64,000 nt of DNA from Anabaena cylindrica PCC 7122 (GTDB taxonomy: Bacteria > Cyanobacteriota > Cyanobacteriia > Cyanobacteriales > Nostocaceae): contig NC_019771.1 of assembly GCF_000317695.1 (NCBI RefSeq), forward strand, positions 1,668,501 to 1,732,500, given 5' to 3'. This document shows, piece by piece, positions 7,005-15,177 of this stretch. Numbering within the stretch: the first letter of the stretch is position 1; each line of letters starts with the position of its first letter. Both the position numbers and the translations under genes were made by a program. The notes beneath the pieces were generated by a model that did no database searches, had not been told where the DNA came from, and worked only from the letters and a program-made list of their open reading frames with translations.

Positions 7005-8598
7005 GAATGGCACTAAGAAAAGACAGATAAATTGTCTTTAATTAGTGTCCTTCGGAGTAATTTCCGAGGTTTTTGCATAAAGGGATAAGCTTTAGGACGG
7101 CGTTTTTGAACTCTGGGTTCAATGCGATTAGGTCGAAAGGGTAAGGACTGATGAACCAGCAGTTTTAGTAAAGTCAAATAATAGTGACGAAGGTATTTGG
7201 ATTGTACCGATAAAAATGTAGGAATAAAGTTAATAAACATCTGCCGAGAGCGTTGTAGAGAAAGAGATAGAGGATTAACTCCATAAAGATTTCCAGCATT
7301 CCACATCAAACTTCGCAATAGGTTGTATGCTAACAAAAATACATAGATTTCTTTGCGAATCATTGCTGGAGATTTACATCTCAAAATATCCATATTTAGA
7401 GTGGTTTTAAGATGCCTTAAATCCAACTCAACTTGCCAGCGTAAACCATAGAGTTCCGCCAGTTTTTCTAGAGAATATGTATTTGTATCTAATAAAGTCG
7501 TAATTAGCGTCACATTTTCTGTGCGAAAACCAGGGATATTTATCGAATATGTCACTTCTCTGACAACTAAACTTTTTGGTAAACTCCTGTAGTCTTCTAG
7601 ACTCATTCCCGCAGGTCTAGTTTTCGGTTTGTACCAAATTACTTGTCTGTCTGATGCATTGGTAATCTCTCCTTCCACCGGGTGACTTTTACGCTTTTGA
7701 TTCTTCCGACAAACTACATCGCATCCTTGATTTTTTAAACAAAAGATATCCCCATAAGCGCAAAAGGCTCTATCTCCTAACAGCACATCTCCTGGATTCA
7801 AAAATTTATATAAATTTCTTCCTAGTTTGATATCGTGTACATTTAATTTATCTATTACTACTTCCCATGCTGCACCTGTAGCCAGTGAAAATAACACGCA
7901 TATTTTCGCTACCGGAAAACCGCACCCCTGTTTCTGGCTTTTCTGCTGTGGATACTCTTCCTGCAAACTTTTTGTATCTGGCATTGACACAGTGGAACCA
8001 TCAATTATTTTCACTGACCTACCACACCACAACTGTTGCTGCGATACTTTTTCCTCTAACCCCATTCCTATTTTAGAAAATAATTTTGACAATAATTTCT
8101 CTGGTAATCTTTCTCTGGCTTGACAATATGCACTTGTATTTGTTGATGGCAATTCTGCTCCTGTCGTACTCAACCATGCTATTACTCTACTCACTATATT
8201 TTGGCAACTTTTATCTACATCCAGCACTTGCGATAAAAATGCCCATATCCTTACTACTGGTGAAAATATTCTTTGGTGATATTTTAGATTTAATTCTTGA
8301 ATACTCTCATTAATTACCGATTCCGGTAGTAATTCTGCAAAGGGTAATCCCACACTTTGACTAAATTTTTCCTTGAGAATTTTCACTCGATTTGGCATAC
8401 TGTAGCTAATCTTTTTTGTTGTCTCTTATGGTCTGGTTTAGTTTCTCAGACTCTAAGAGACGTTTTCTACAGTATTTTTTTAGTATCTCTTTTTACCTAT
8501 CTCTTCAATATACTGAATAGCACTTCTCTATTTGATTCTTTCAAATCTATTGCTAGAGCGTGATTCGAGATTTTTGATCTCTTTTCTTAGTGCCATTC
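7005..8598. mobile_element. IS4-family insertion sequence, complete, with 11-bp target duplication
   Basis: The element is 1594 bp. Its ends are inverted repeats: GAATGGCACTAAGAAAAGA at 7005 and TCTTTTCTTAGTGCCATTC ending at 8598. It is flanked by identical 11-bp direct repeats GGTTTATAGTC at 6994-7004 and 8599-8609, a length typical of IS4 family insertions. It carries one leftward transposase gene whose stop lies within the left terminal repeat region. Intact ends, intact transposase and perfect target duplication point to a recent insertion. Confidence 0.92.
7013..8398 (-). CDS. IS4-family DDE transposase
   Basis: 461 residues, apparently full length. The DDE catalytic residues can be placed: Asp133 in IIDGSTVSMPD, Asp209 in VLLGDRAF, and Glu324 in the signature Y317-x2-R320-x3-E324-x6-K331 (YGLRWQVELDLRHLK), which is diagnostic of the IS4 family. 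The N-terminal region is helical and probably binds the terminal repeats. The reading frame has no interruption, so the element may be active. Confidence 0.93.
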   Translation of the reverse strand: MPNRVKILKEKFSQSVGLPFAELLPESVINESIQELNLKYHQRIFSPVVRIWAFLSQVLDVDKSCQNIVSRVIAWLSTTGAELPSTNTSAYCQARERLPEKLLSKLFSKIGMGLEEKVSQQQLWCGRSVKIIDGSTVSMPDTKSLQEEYPQQKSQKQGCGFPVAKICVLFSLATGAAWEVVIDKLNVHDIKLGRNLYKFLNPGDVLLGDRAFCAYGDIFCLKNQGCDVVCRKNQKRKSHPVEGEITNASDRQVIWYKPKTRPAGMSLEDYRSLPKSLVVREVTYSINIPGFRTENVTLITTLLDTNTYSLEKLAELYGLRWQVELDLRHLKTTLNMDILRCKSPAMIRKEIYVFLLAYNLLRSLMWNAGNLYGVNPLSLSLQRSRQMFINFIPTFLSVQSKYLRHYYLTLLKLLVHQSLPFRPNRIEPRVQKRRPKAYPFMQKPRKLLRRTLIKDNLSVFS

Positions 8599-8837
8599 GG
8601 TTTATAGTCTTTGTTTGTGATGAGAGCGTCTACGCTGGAGCTAAAGAAGAAGTTTCTGAGCTTACTATCAAGGCTGCTACCTAATTCACAAAATTGGCAT
8701 AAGCTTACCTGTGTATGAATTTTATAATTATCATCTAAACAGGTTTGCAGAAACTCTAGCATTCTTTCTTCGTAAGGGTTAACGAGTCTTTTAGGTTTTA
8801 CAGACATTAGTTTTTCTTCATTATAATTTTTGCACAA

Positions 8838-9136
8838 TGGTTAGCGGAAGTTTGGTATTTTGGAGGAATAAATAAGCATCAAATAATATTCGTTCTAAAT
8901 TCCTTTTAATATCAACAACTAAAAAATAGCAAAATAATTAATTGAAGGCAATATTAAATTAAATCGTGCCAGTGACAGAAATCAATAAAAAACCACGTAA
9001 TTTCGTTGTTTTTATAAAAACCATGTAAAAACTACCAACGCCTGAAAGCAATTAGGAATAAGGGATTGAAACAAATCCATAAGAATAAATTGTGCCGAAA
9101 GAATGACTTTACGCGAAAAATCTATGGATTAAACTA
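8838..9136. other. AT-rich intergenic region
   Basis: About 300 bases without a gene, between the broken DUF2726 gene and the GxxExxY gene. Apart from the single CRISPR-repeat-like sequence at 9036-9072 nothing is recognisable. Confidence 0.5.
9036..9072 (+). repeat. Single CRISPR-repeat-like sequence
   Basis: A 37-base stretch ending GGAATAAGGGATTGAAAC. The 3' end GGATTGAAAC is characteristic of many cyanobacterial CRISPR repeats and the length is typical. Only one copy is present and no second repeat, spacer series or cas gene is near, so it may be the remnant of an array or a chance match. Confidence 0.3.
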
Positions 9137-9208
9137 TTGACTTTTGTAAAAAAATATGAAATGTGTTACGAGAATACCAATATCCTGAAAACAAGCAAGG
9201 ATTATGTG

Positions 9209-9628
9209 ATGAATACGAACCACAGAGGCACAGAGGACACAGAGGTAAGAGATTTGGGGCAGGATATGAATGAGCTTACGGGGGAGGTTATTGGGGCTGC
9301 AATTGAGGTACACCGGGTTTTGGGTCCTGGTTTTTTGGAGGAAGTGTATAAGGAGGCACTGGTTGTTGAATTTATGATTCGGGGTATACATCATGAAATT
9401 GAAAAATCAATAAGTTTGACATATAAAGGACATGATGTAGGTAGAGGTAGATTGGATTTTTTAGTTGCAGACTTTTTAGTTGTGGAATTAAAAGCTGTAC
9501 AAAACCTAGCACCCATTCATGAAGCTCAACTTTTGTCCTACCTTAAAATCACTAACCTTTCTTTAGGTCTTCTCATCAACTTTAACGTTCCCCTTCTCAA
9601 AGACGGCATCAAACGCATCATCCTTTAA
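9209..9628 (+). CDS. GxxExxY protein (PDDEXK-like)
   Basis: 139 residues from ATG 9209, preceded by AAGGA seven bases upstream. A later ATG (9266, MNELTGEVIGAAIEVHR) matches the usual family N-terminus but has a poorly spaced ribosome site. The family signature is GPGFLEEVY (G-x2-E-x2-Y), and the core LDFLVADFLVVELKAV has the D...E-x-K pattern of PDDEXK nucleases. Function is not established. Residues encoded before MNELTGE include HRGTEDTE, translated from a repeat whose inverted partner lies just after the stop, so the gene sits inside a repeat-bounded unit. Confidence 0.8.
   Translation: MNTNHRGTEDTEVRDLGQDMNELTGEVIGAAIEVHRVLGPGFLEEVYKEALVVEFMIRGIHHEIEKSISLTYKGHDVGRGRLDFLVADFLVVELKAVQNLAPIHEAQLLSYLKITNLSLGLLINFNVPLLKDGIKRIIL
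9218..9245 (+). repeat. Left arm of inverted repeat flanking the GxxExxY gene
   Basis: A 28-base sequence (AACCACAGAGGCACAGAGGA onward) that recurs, inverted, at 9635-9662 with 27 of 28 positions matching. The left arm lies inside the 5' end of the gene, the right arm directly after the stop. This 'accacagaggcacagagg' sequence is a common dispersed repeat in filamentous cyanobacteria. Confidence 0.8.
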
Positions 9629-9634
9629 CTCTTC

Positions 9635-9662
9635 CCTCTGTGTCCTCCGTGCCTCTGTGGTT
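9635..9662 (-). repeat. Right arm of inverted repeat flanking the GxxExxY gene
   Basis: The reverse complement of the 28-base arm at 9218-9245, differing at one base. It starts 6 bases after the stop codon of the GxxExxY gene. In RNA the arms could pair across the whole gene; as DNA they could be ends of a mobile unit. Confidence 0.8.
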
Positions 9663-9729
9663 TGTTCATCGGGGTTAACATTCTAGATAAATATTATTGT
9701 ACTGGAGTGCGATATCGCTCTTTTTAATT

Positions 9730-9806
9730 ACGAATTACGAATTACGAATTACGAATTACGAATTACGAATTACGAATTACGAATTACGAATTACGAATTA
9801 TGAATT
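9730..9806. repeat. STRR heptanucleotide tandem array (ACGAATT)
   Basis: Ten perfect copies of ACGAATT (9730-9799) followed by one variant ATGAATT. Short tandemly repeated repetitive (STRR) heptamers are a known feature of heterocystous cyanobacteria. The array abuts the stop codon of the leftward DUF1400 hydrolase gene at 9805-9807, so it would be the first part of its 3' untranslated region. Confidence 0.95.
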
Positions 9807-11442
9807 ATTTAAATGCTTCTTGAAGTTCCTCTAGCGTCAGAGATTTAACTAAACTCAATGGTAGCGGTTGCTGACTAATAGTATTAACGTAATCTGCACT
9901 TAAGTAGGGCAGGTAACTCTGCTGTTCAGCTATATAGGTTTGCAAGAAAGGAACACTTAAAGCTTTGACATAGCTACGTGCCAATGCGGGATATAAACCA
10001 ATTACCTGTGTAGGAACAGGCACAACTGTATTCGGTGATTCTGCAATAGTAGAAAAGTGTGTGCCACTATTGATCAGCATTAAATACTTATTTGGTGTTG
10101 TTAACCAGGTAAAGGGTATAATTTGTTCTGGTAAAGCTGGAGCAATGGTATCTGCACTGCCAGATATCATCATCACTGGAATTTTAATTTGGCTGAGACT
10201 AGCTGACCCCATAATACTACTGTTAACAGGGTTAATTGCAATTATTGCTTTAACTCTTGGGTCGAATAAATTATATTCTGTATTTGGTAGATTTATCGCT
10301 AAACATTGAAGTAAGAGGGAAAGATTTAGTGTATTGTTTATATATGGGCAATCTTTTTTTAATTGCTCAAAATTAATCCTTGCCCCTGCTAATGCTAAAG
10401 CTGTATAGCCACCAAAAGATTGTCCGATAACTCCTATTTGTTGTAGATTTAAACGCCCTTGAAATACTGGGTTATTTTGAGATAACCGAGTTAGTTCGTC
10501 TAATAAATACTTCACATCTAACGGCCTATCAATAAACTCTCTGGGGCTAGTTACTGTCTGTGATTTTCCTGCTAATAGAGCTTGCAATTGTTCTGAACTA
10601 CTACCAGGATGCTCTGGAACAGCAACTACAAAGCCTGATTGAGCAAGATGTTCAGCGAGGTAAGCAAAACTACTTCTATCAGAACCAAGTCCGTGGGAGA
10701 TGACAACAATTGAACGCGGATTTGAAACATTAGGTAAATAGATATCGGCAGGAAAAGTGCGGTTGCGAGATTGGTCATTAAGTGTGATAGTTTGCTTTTG
10801 CCAAGTAAATTTTCCTGGTGTTTTGATATCTGCTGAAAGTCCAGAAGTCAAATTAGATGGGGTTGATTTTAGTTGGGATTGTTGATTAATTAGTGCTACT
10901 GCATTTTGGGTTTTATTTACTAAATCCTGTAATGTTGCTGCAATTTCTAAGCTGCGGTCTAAATTAATTGAGATTGATCTGGCGGGAAATTTGCGTAATA
11001 TATTTAAAAGCGTCAAATTATTTGGCTCTGCCGCTGCTAAAATGAGTGCTGCTCTAATTGCATAGAATCCTGATAAACGAGATTCTGTTTGAATAACTTC
11101 TCCCAATCTTTCTAATAATCTCTCACCAATTGATGTATAAAAAAATTGCGAAATATTTACTATATTCAAGGGAATAGGAGTTACTAAAACTGTTCGCAGT
11201 CGAGTTAGTTGTGTTTTATTGGCATACTTAGTATACACGGCTAAATCATCATCTATTTCGCCTGTTTTGGCATATTTTTCTAGTGAATAAATCGGTATAG
11301 ATTCTTCTAAAATGCCGACAGAAAGGGTTAATCGCTCTGCACCTAAAACAGGATAAGCAGTTAGTGCAGGTAATAAACCTATACCAAAAAACCCACAAAC
11401 TAATTTAGTCCAAACAATCCGTTTAGTTATGAGATAAGCCAT
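9805..11442 (-). CDS. DUF1400-domain alpha/beta hydrolase, exported
   Basis: 545 residues. A basic start and hydrophobic stretch (WTKLVCGFFGIGLLPALTAY) form a signal peptide ending near VLGA-ER. Residues about 35-170 are a DUF1400 region found in cyanobacterial hydrolases. The alpha/beta hydrolase part has the oxyanion strand VVISHGLGSDR, nucleophile elbow GVIGQSFGGY (Ser near residue 341), an Asp in MMISGSADTIAP and a His in INSGTHFS, a complete triad resembling PAF-acetylhydrolase relatives. Substrate is unknown; an ester or lipid outside the cytoplasm is likely. The start overlaps the end of the upstream gene by 16 bases, so they are probably co-transcribed. Confidence 0.85.
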   Translation of the reverse strand: MAYLITKRIVWTKLVCGFFGIGLLPALTAYPVLGAERLTLSVGILEESIPIYSLEKYAKTGEIDDDLAVYTKYANKTQLTRLRTVLVTPIPLNIVNISQFFYTSIGERLLERLGEVIQTESRLSGFYAIRAALILAAAEPNNLTLLNILRKFPARSISINLDRSLEIAATLQDLVNKTQNAVALINQQSQLKSTPSNLTSGLSADIKTPGKFTWQKQTITLNDQSRNRTFPADIYLPNVSNPRSIVVISHGLGSDRSSFAYLAEHLAQSGFVVAVPEHPGSSSEQLQALLAGKSQTVTSPREFIDRPLDVKYLLDELTRLSQNNPVFQGRLNLQQIGVIGQSFGGYTALALAGARINFEQLKKDCPYINNTLNLSLLLQCLAINLPNTEYNLFDPRVKAIIAINPVNSSIMGSASLSQIKIPVMMISGSADTIAPALPEQIIPFTWLTTPNKYLMLINSGTHFSTIAESPNTVVPVPTQVIGLYPALARSYVKALSVPFLQTYIAEQQSYLPYLSADYVNTISQQPLPLSLVKSLTLEELQEAFK

Positions 11443-12314
11443 TCAACTCCACCTTTACCGGATACGCCACTTTTTTGAAATCTTTCCCACGCCTGTTTGA
11501 AATGAGTGGGCGCTGGATTACTAGCATCATAAACTACAATAACATTTGTTAGCTTCCTCCCCGCTGGGACTAAAATTTTACCATTAGTTGCTAAAGCTCT
11601 CGATGCTCCCCCATCTAAATTCATCGCTTCATAGCAGCCTATGACTTTCATTGCTTGGGCTTCTTGCTGTAAATTGAGATTAATTTCAAAATTAACCAAA
11701 AACAGCTTTGTACCATCTTTAGAAAAACCAATTGCTGTCCTTGCACCAGTACCTAAAACCGCAGGATCTTTAAAACCCTCAATCGTTGGGTTCAGCCAAA
11801 TTTGACCTTTTCGCAACAGTCTAGGACCACAGGTGATAGAAAACCAATGTTGATTCCATTCTGGTTTTCCGTCAACTCGTGCTGTCACCATTTCGGGTTT
11901 ATTCCCAATACCCAAACCCAATGTAGTACCAAAGTTTTCCCACTGACTGTATTTGAGAAATTTGCCTCCTGCCACCATATTACCCATAACTGTTTTTTGG
12001 GCATTTTTGGCAAAAAATGTACCATTAGCAACGACAGTTGCACGAGAACGGGCAACCATGTTGTTAAAATCTTCATCACCGCTGGTTTTCTGCATGGTGT
12101 TAGCTAAAGTTGCATTATTTGCCAAACCAATGGTCATGAAAGTGTTGGGGTCAGTGAGGTCTACAATAGTTTGATAGAAAGGAATACCGTTGACTTTGCT
12201 TTTCTTTACTTGTACAGTTTGGGCGGTGGTAGGTAATGCCAGTGTGAGTCCTTGAGCTAAGGTAGCACCCCCCAGAAATAAAAAAGACCTGCGATCCATT
12301 TTAGAAATTGGCAT
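11427..12314 (-). CDS. Phosphodiester glycosidase (NAGPA-domain) protein, Tat-type signal
   Basis: 295 residues from ATG 12312-12314. Longer starts would translate intergenic repeat DNA. The N-terminus MDRRSFLFLGGATLAQGL is a twin-arginine-like export signal. The conserved NAGPA-domain motifs are VVANGTFF, TCGPRLL, ARTAIGFS and MNLDGGASRAL, the last holding the catalytic-region Asp-Gly-Gly. This family includes the enzyme that uncovers mannose-6-phosphate in animals; bacterial members act on phosphodiester-linked sugars in cell envelopes. It probably works in the periplasm with the co-transcribed hydrolase. A second in-frame ATG at 12299 directly before the RR motif is an alternative start. 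Confidence 0.82.
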   Translation of the reverse strand: MPISKMDRRSFLFLGGATLAQGLTLALPTTAQTVQVKKSKVNGIPFYQTIVDLTDPNTFMTIGLANNATLANTMQKTSGDEDFNNMVARSRATVVANGTFFAKNAQKTVMGNMVAGGKFLKYSQWENFGTTLGLGIGNKPEMVTARVDGKPEWNQHWFSITCGPRLLRKGQIWLNPTIEGFKDPAVLGTGARTAIGFSKDGTKLFLVNFEINLNLQQEAQAMKVIGCYEAMNLDGGASRALATNGKILVPAGRKLTNVIVVYDASNPAPTHFKQAWERFQKSGVSGKGGVEWLIS

Positions 12315-12379
12315 AATTCGTAATTCGTAAGTTGTAATTTGTAGTTGATGATGGCAAATTAGGTTTTGACCAATGACCA

Positions 12380-12967
12380 ATGACCAATGACTTTAAGTAT
12401 ATTATTTTTCATAAACCCTATGGAGTTCTCAGCCAATTTACTCAGGAATCTCCCCAACACATTACGCTGAAAGACTATATTGATGTTCCTGATGTTTATG
12501 CTGTGGGGCGTTTAGATTGGGATAGTGAAGGTTTACTCTTGTTAACCAATGATGGAAATTTACAGCATCGTCTCTCTAACCCGCAGTTTGGACATAAACG
12601 TACTTACTGGGTACAAGTAGAACGCATTCCTGATGCTGAGGCTATCAATAAGTTATGCACAGGGGTAGAGATTCAAAATTATCGGACTCGACCTGCGCAA
12701 GTTAAGCTATTTTTAGAAGCACCTGCGGTCAATGAGCGTAACCCCCCGATTAGATTTAGAAAAAATATTCCTACAGCTTGGCTAGAAATGACTCTCACGG
12801 AAGGGAAAAACCGTCAGGTGCGACGTATGACTGCTGCGGTAGGGTTTCCTACTTTACGATTGATCAGGGTGAGTATTGCCCAGCTACAATTAAATAGTCT
12901 ACAACTAGGTGAATGGCGCGACCTCACACCCTCAGAAATACAAGACCTGAAAAAATTTCGGTTTTAA
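12380..12967 (+). CDS. rluE: 23S rRNA pseudouridine synthase, RluE/RsuA family
   Basis: 195 residues. The catalytic segment YAVGRLDWDSEGLLLLTNDG contains the conserved RLD with the nucleophilic Asp. KPYGVLSQF near the N-terminus and EGKNRQVRRMTAAVGFPTLRLIRV near the C-terminus are family motifs. There is no S4 domain, as in RluE, which modifies U2457 of 23S rRNA in E. coli; the exact target here is inferred. The ATG at 12380 lies in a tandem 'ccaatga' heptamer repeat that runs through the start, so upstream control DNA is repeat-derived. It is divergent from the glycosidase gene. Confidence 0.9.
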   Translation: MTNDFKYIIFHKPYGVLSQFTQESPQHITLKDYIDVPDVYAVGRLDWDSEGLLLLTNDGNLQHRLSNPQFGHKRTYWVQVERIPDAEAINKLCTGVEIQNYRTRPAQVKLFLEAPAVNERNPPIRFRKNIPTAWLEMTLTEGKNRQVRRMTAAVGFPTLRLIRVSIAQLQLNSLQLGEWRDLTPSEIQDLKKFRF

Positions 12968-13154
12968 CACTTTGCAAAACTACGATGGTAATCCAGAATT
13001 ATTCCTGAGAATATCTGTTGGCTATTACAATTGATACTGCTACTAATATTCCCTAGTGAATCCACAGCCTTCAGGGTCAGCTAATTGTCAATTGTGGCAC
13101 TTTGGATATTAGTTGCTAAAAGCATCTTAGAAGGAAAATCGAGGAATTTCCAAT

Positions 13155-15083
13155 ATGCTGATTTGCCCTCACTGCGAATTTGAAAACCCTAATGACAATA
13201 AGTTCTGTCAAAAATGTGGCACGTCCTTAATTCACAGGACTTGTCATCAATGTAGCGCAGATGTGCTTTTAGATATGCAATACTGCCAAAACTGTGGTGC
13301 TGAATGCGGCACAATTTGGTGGGCAATTATTACCCAAGAAACATCTGTTGCTGTTTCAGAAGTTGAAGATGGTAAATTAACACAACATCAGGGAAGTACA
13401 AGCTCTCAGCCACAATTTGCGGTAGGCTCGTTTTTAGACAGGGGGCAACGTTATCAATTATTGGAACCATTACCAAGTCCAGAGGTTTTTGCTGCCAACA
13501 CTGAGGTTAAAGTCAGGGTTTTAGATTGCCAACCTTATCAGATCTCACCTATTGAGGCAGTGTTAGATAATGGACCCCAGGGGTTGATTGTACCTTCAGT
13601 AAGTGTCATTGGCATTCCTCCTTTGGCTCAAGCTTATGTGACATTGCAACCGGATCGTCCACCGGGAATACCACTAATTCACGATGCTTGGCAGCAAGAT
13701 AATATCCAGGTTGTTTTAATTGAAGACCGTTCTCATTGGCAGTTGTTAATAGATGCCTGGCAAGATCAGGAAACCAATCCGTTACAGATTTTACACTGGT
13801 GTTATCAAATGATTCAACTGTGGGGGATACTGGAACGGGTGAATTGTCGCCAAAGTTTGTTGGAGTTATCGAATCTGCGACTGGATGAAGATCAGACGCT
13901 GGGATTACAACGGTTGTATCTGGAAATACCTGGGGGTAATTTGTCACCAGATGAGGAAGAGTCTTTAACTATCAAGGCTTTGGGACGGGTTTGGCACGCT
14001 ATATGTAGGGAGTCCCAACGCACCCAGTTGGGTTCGGCTATGCAAATCTTGGAGGATTTAGAAGTCGGTAAGATTGAAACTTTGGAAGAGTTGCGATCGC
14101 GTTTACAAGATATAGCTACAGAACTAGAACCACCTTCCCCAGCTGATTTTAGTTCGACCGCAACAAATAATACTACTTCGCCAACTATGTTGCAAGATAA
14201 TTATCGGGAGGATATTGATAAAAACGAAGACGCACCAACCATGATCCTGTCCATGCAGTTAAAGAGTGTAGAAAATACAGGACGCACTGATGTCGGTCGT
14301 CAACGCAATCACAACGAAGACTATTTTGGCATTGAAACCAGCCAGCAAAAACTGGAATTACCCAGAAGTCGTATCTTACAAGCACGAGGTATATATATTC
14401 TGTGTGATGGCATGGGGGGACACGCTAGTGGTGAAGTGGCTAGTGAGTTGGCAGTCAAGACTGTGCGGCAATATCTCCGCCAAAATTGGGTTTCTGAGGA
14501 ACTACCAACGGCAGAAACTATCCAAGCAGCGGTTTTTCTGGCTAATCAGACGATTTACAATCTCAATCAACAAGATGCCCGTTCTGGTGTTGGACGCATG
14601 GGTACTACCTTGGTTATGTTGTTAATGCAAAACACTAAGTTAGCAGTTGCTCATGTGGGAGATAGTCGCCTTTATCGTGTCACTCGTAAGCGCGGATTAG
14701 AACAACTTACTGTAGATCACGAAGTTGGTCAACGGGAAATTGCCAAAGGTGTAGATTTTACCATAGCTTATGCCCGTCCAGATGCCTACCAACTCACCCA
14801 AGCTTTGGGACCACGAGATACAAATTTTCTCCATCCTCATGTAGATTTTTTCGAGATTCGTGAAGATACGCTGCTACTGTTGGCTTCGGACGGTTTATCA
14901 GATAATGATTTATTAGAAAATCATTGGCAGACTCACCTGGAACCGTTACTTAGTTCTGGCGTTAATCTGGAGTTAGGTCTAAACGACTTGATTGATTTAG
15001 CCAACGAACACAATGGACATGACAACATTACAGGTATACTTATTCGGGTAAAGGTATGCCCCAATCAGCAAAATTTTCCATAA
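13155..15083 (+). CDS. PP2C-type Ser/Thr phosphatase with N-terminal zinc ribbons
   Basis: 642 residues. The N-terminus has two CxxC pairs (CPHCEFENPNDNKFCQKCG, then CHQCSADVLLDMQYCQNCG), a double zinc ribbon. A middle region of about 300 residues resembles a degenerate kinase or scaffold part. Residues about 375-635 are PP2C: GRQRNHNEDYFG, CDGMGGHASGE, RMGTTLV, AHVGDSRLYR, LLASDGLSDNDL, NGHDNITGI, so all metal-binding Asp positions are present. It would dephosphorylate Ser/Thr proteins in a Mn/Mg-dependent way. GAGGAA lies nine bases before the ATG. The FHA-kinase gene follows 94 bases downstream on the same strand. Confidence 0.92.
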   Translation: MLICPHCEFENPNDNKFCQKCGTSLIHRTCHQCSADVLLDMQYCQNCGAECGTIWWAIITQETSVAVSEVEDGKLTQHQGSTSSQPQFAVGSFLDRGQRYQLLEPLPSPEVFAANTEVKVRVLDCQPYQISPIEAVLDNGPQGLIVPSVSVIGIPPLAQAYVTLQPDRPPGIPLIHDAWQQDNIQVVLIEDRSHWQLLIDAWQDQETNPLQILHWCYQMIQLWGILERVNCRQSLLELSNLRLDEDQTLGLQRLYLEIPGGNLSPDEEESLTIKALGRVWHAICRESQRTQLGSAMQILEDLEVGKIETLEELRSRLQDIATELEPPSPADFSSTATNNTTSPTMLQDNYREDIDKNEDAPTMILSMQLKSVENTGRTDVGRQRNHNEDYFGIETSQQKLELPRSRILQARGIYILCDGMGGHASGEVASELAVKTVRQYLRQNWVSEELPTAETIQAAVFLANQTIYNLNQQDARSGVGRMGTTLVMLLMQNTKLAVAHVGDSRLYRVTRKRGLEQLTVDHEVGQREIAKGVDFTIAYARPDAYQLTQALGPRDTNFLHPHVDFFEIREDTLLLLASDGLSDNDLLENHWQTHLEPLLSSGVNLELGLNDLIDLANEHNGHDNITGILIRVKVCPNQQNFP

Positions 15084-15177
15084 ATTAACTCGTTAGCAAT
15101 TTCAGTTCCATAACTATCGTCAATTTTCCATTTGAGAAAATTTGTGATTGTGAATTTCTTAACTTTTAGGTTGTATT

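Larger units (their letters stand above)
6729..8807 (-). pseudogene. DUF2726-type gene split by an IS4-family element
   Basis: The 5' part starts at ATG 8805-8807 (MSVKPKRLVNPYEERMLEFL) and runs to the element's right end near 8599. The 3' part continues at 7004 (CLVVEFQSTYHDSHDARERD, then HKKLHLLKLAGVPLLYSRIKD) and stops at 6729. Removing the element and one copy of the 11-bp duplication joins them in frame through NKDYKPCLVVEF, giving about 158 residues. The pattern 'VDALITN...CLVVEFQS...R..DH.K..LL..AGVPLL' matches DUF2726, a PDDEXK-like nuclease-related family. The insertion separates the two halves, so no full product is expected. Confidence 0.85.

Noticed and set aside
8086..8313. 75-codon hydrophobic frame
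   Set aside because: Antisense to the transposase; hydrophobicity is a typical artefact of the antisense strand.
7827..8563. Several rightward frames opposite the transposase
   Set aside because: They are shadows of the IS4 transposase, whose catalytic residues are clear on the leftward strand.
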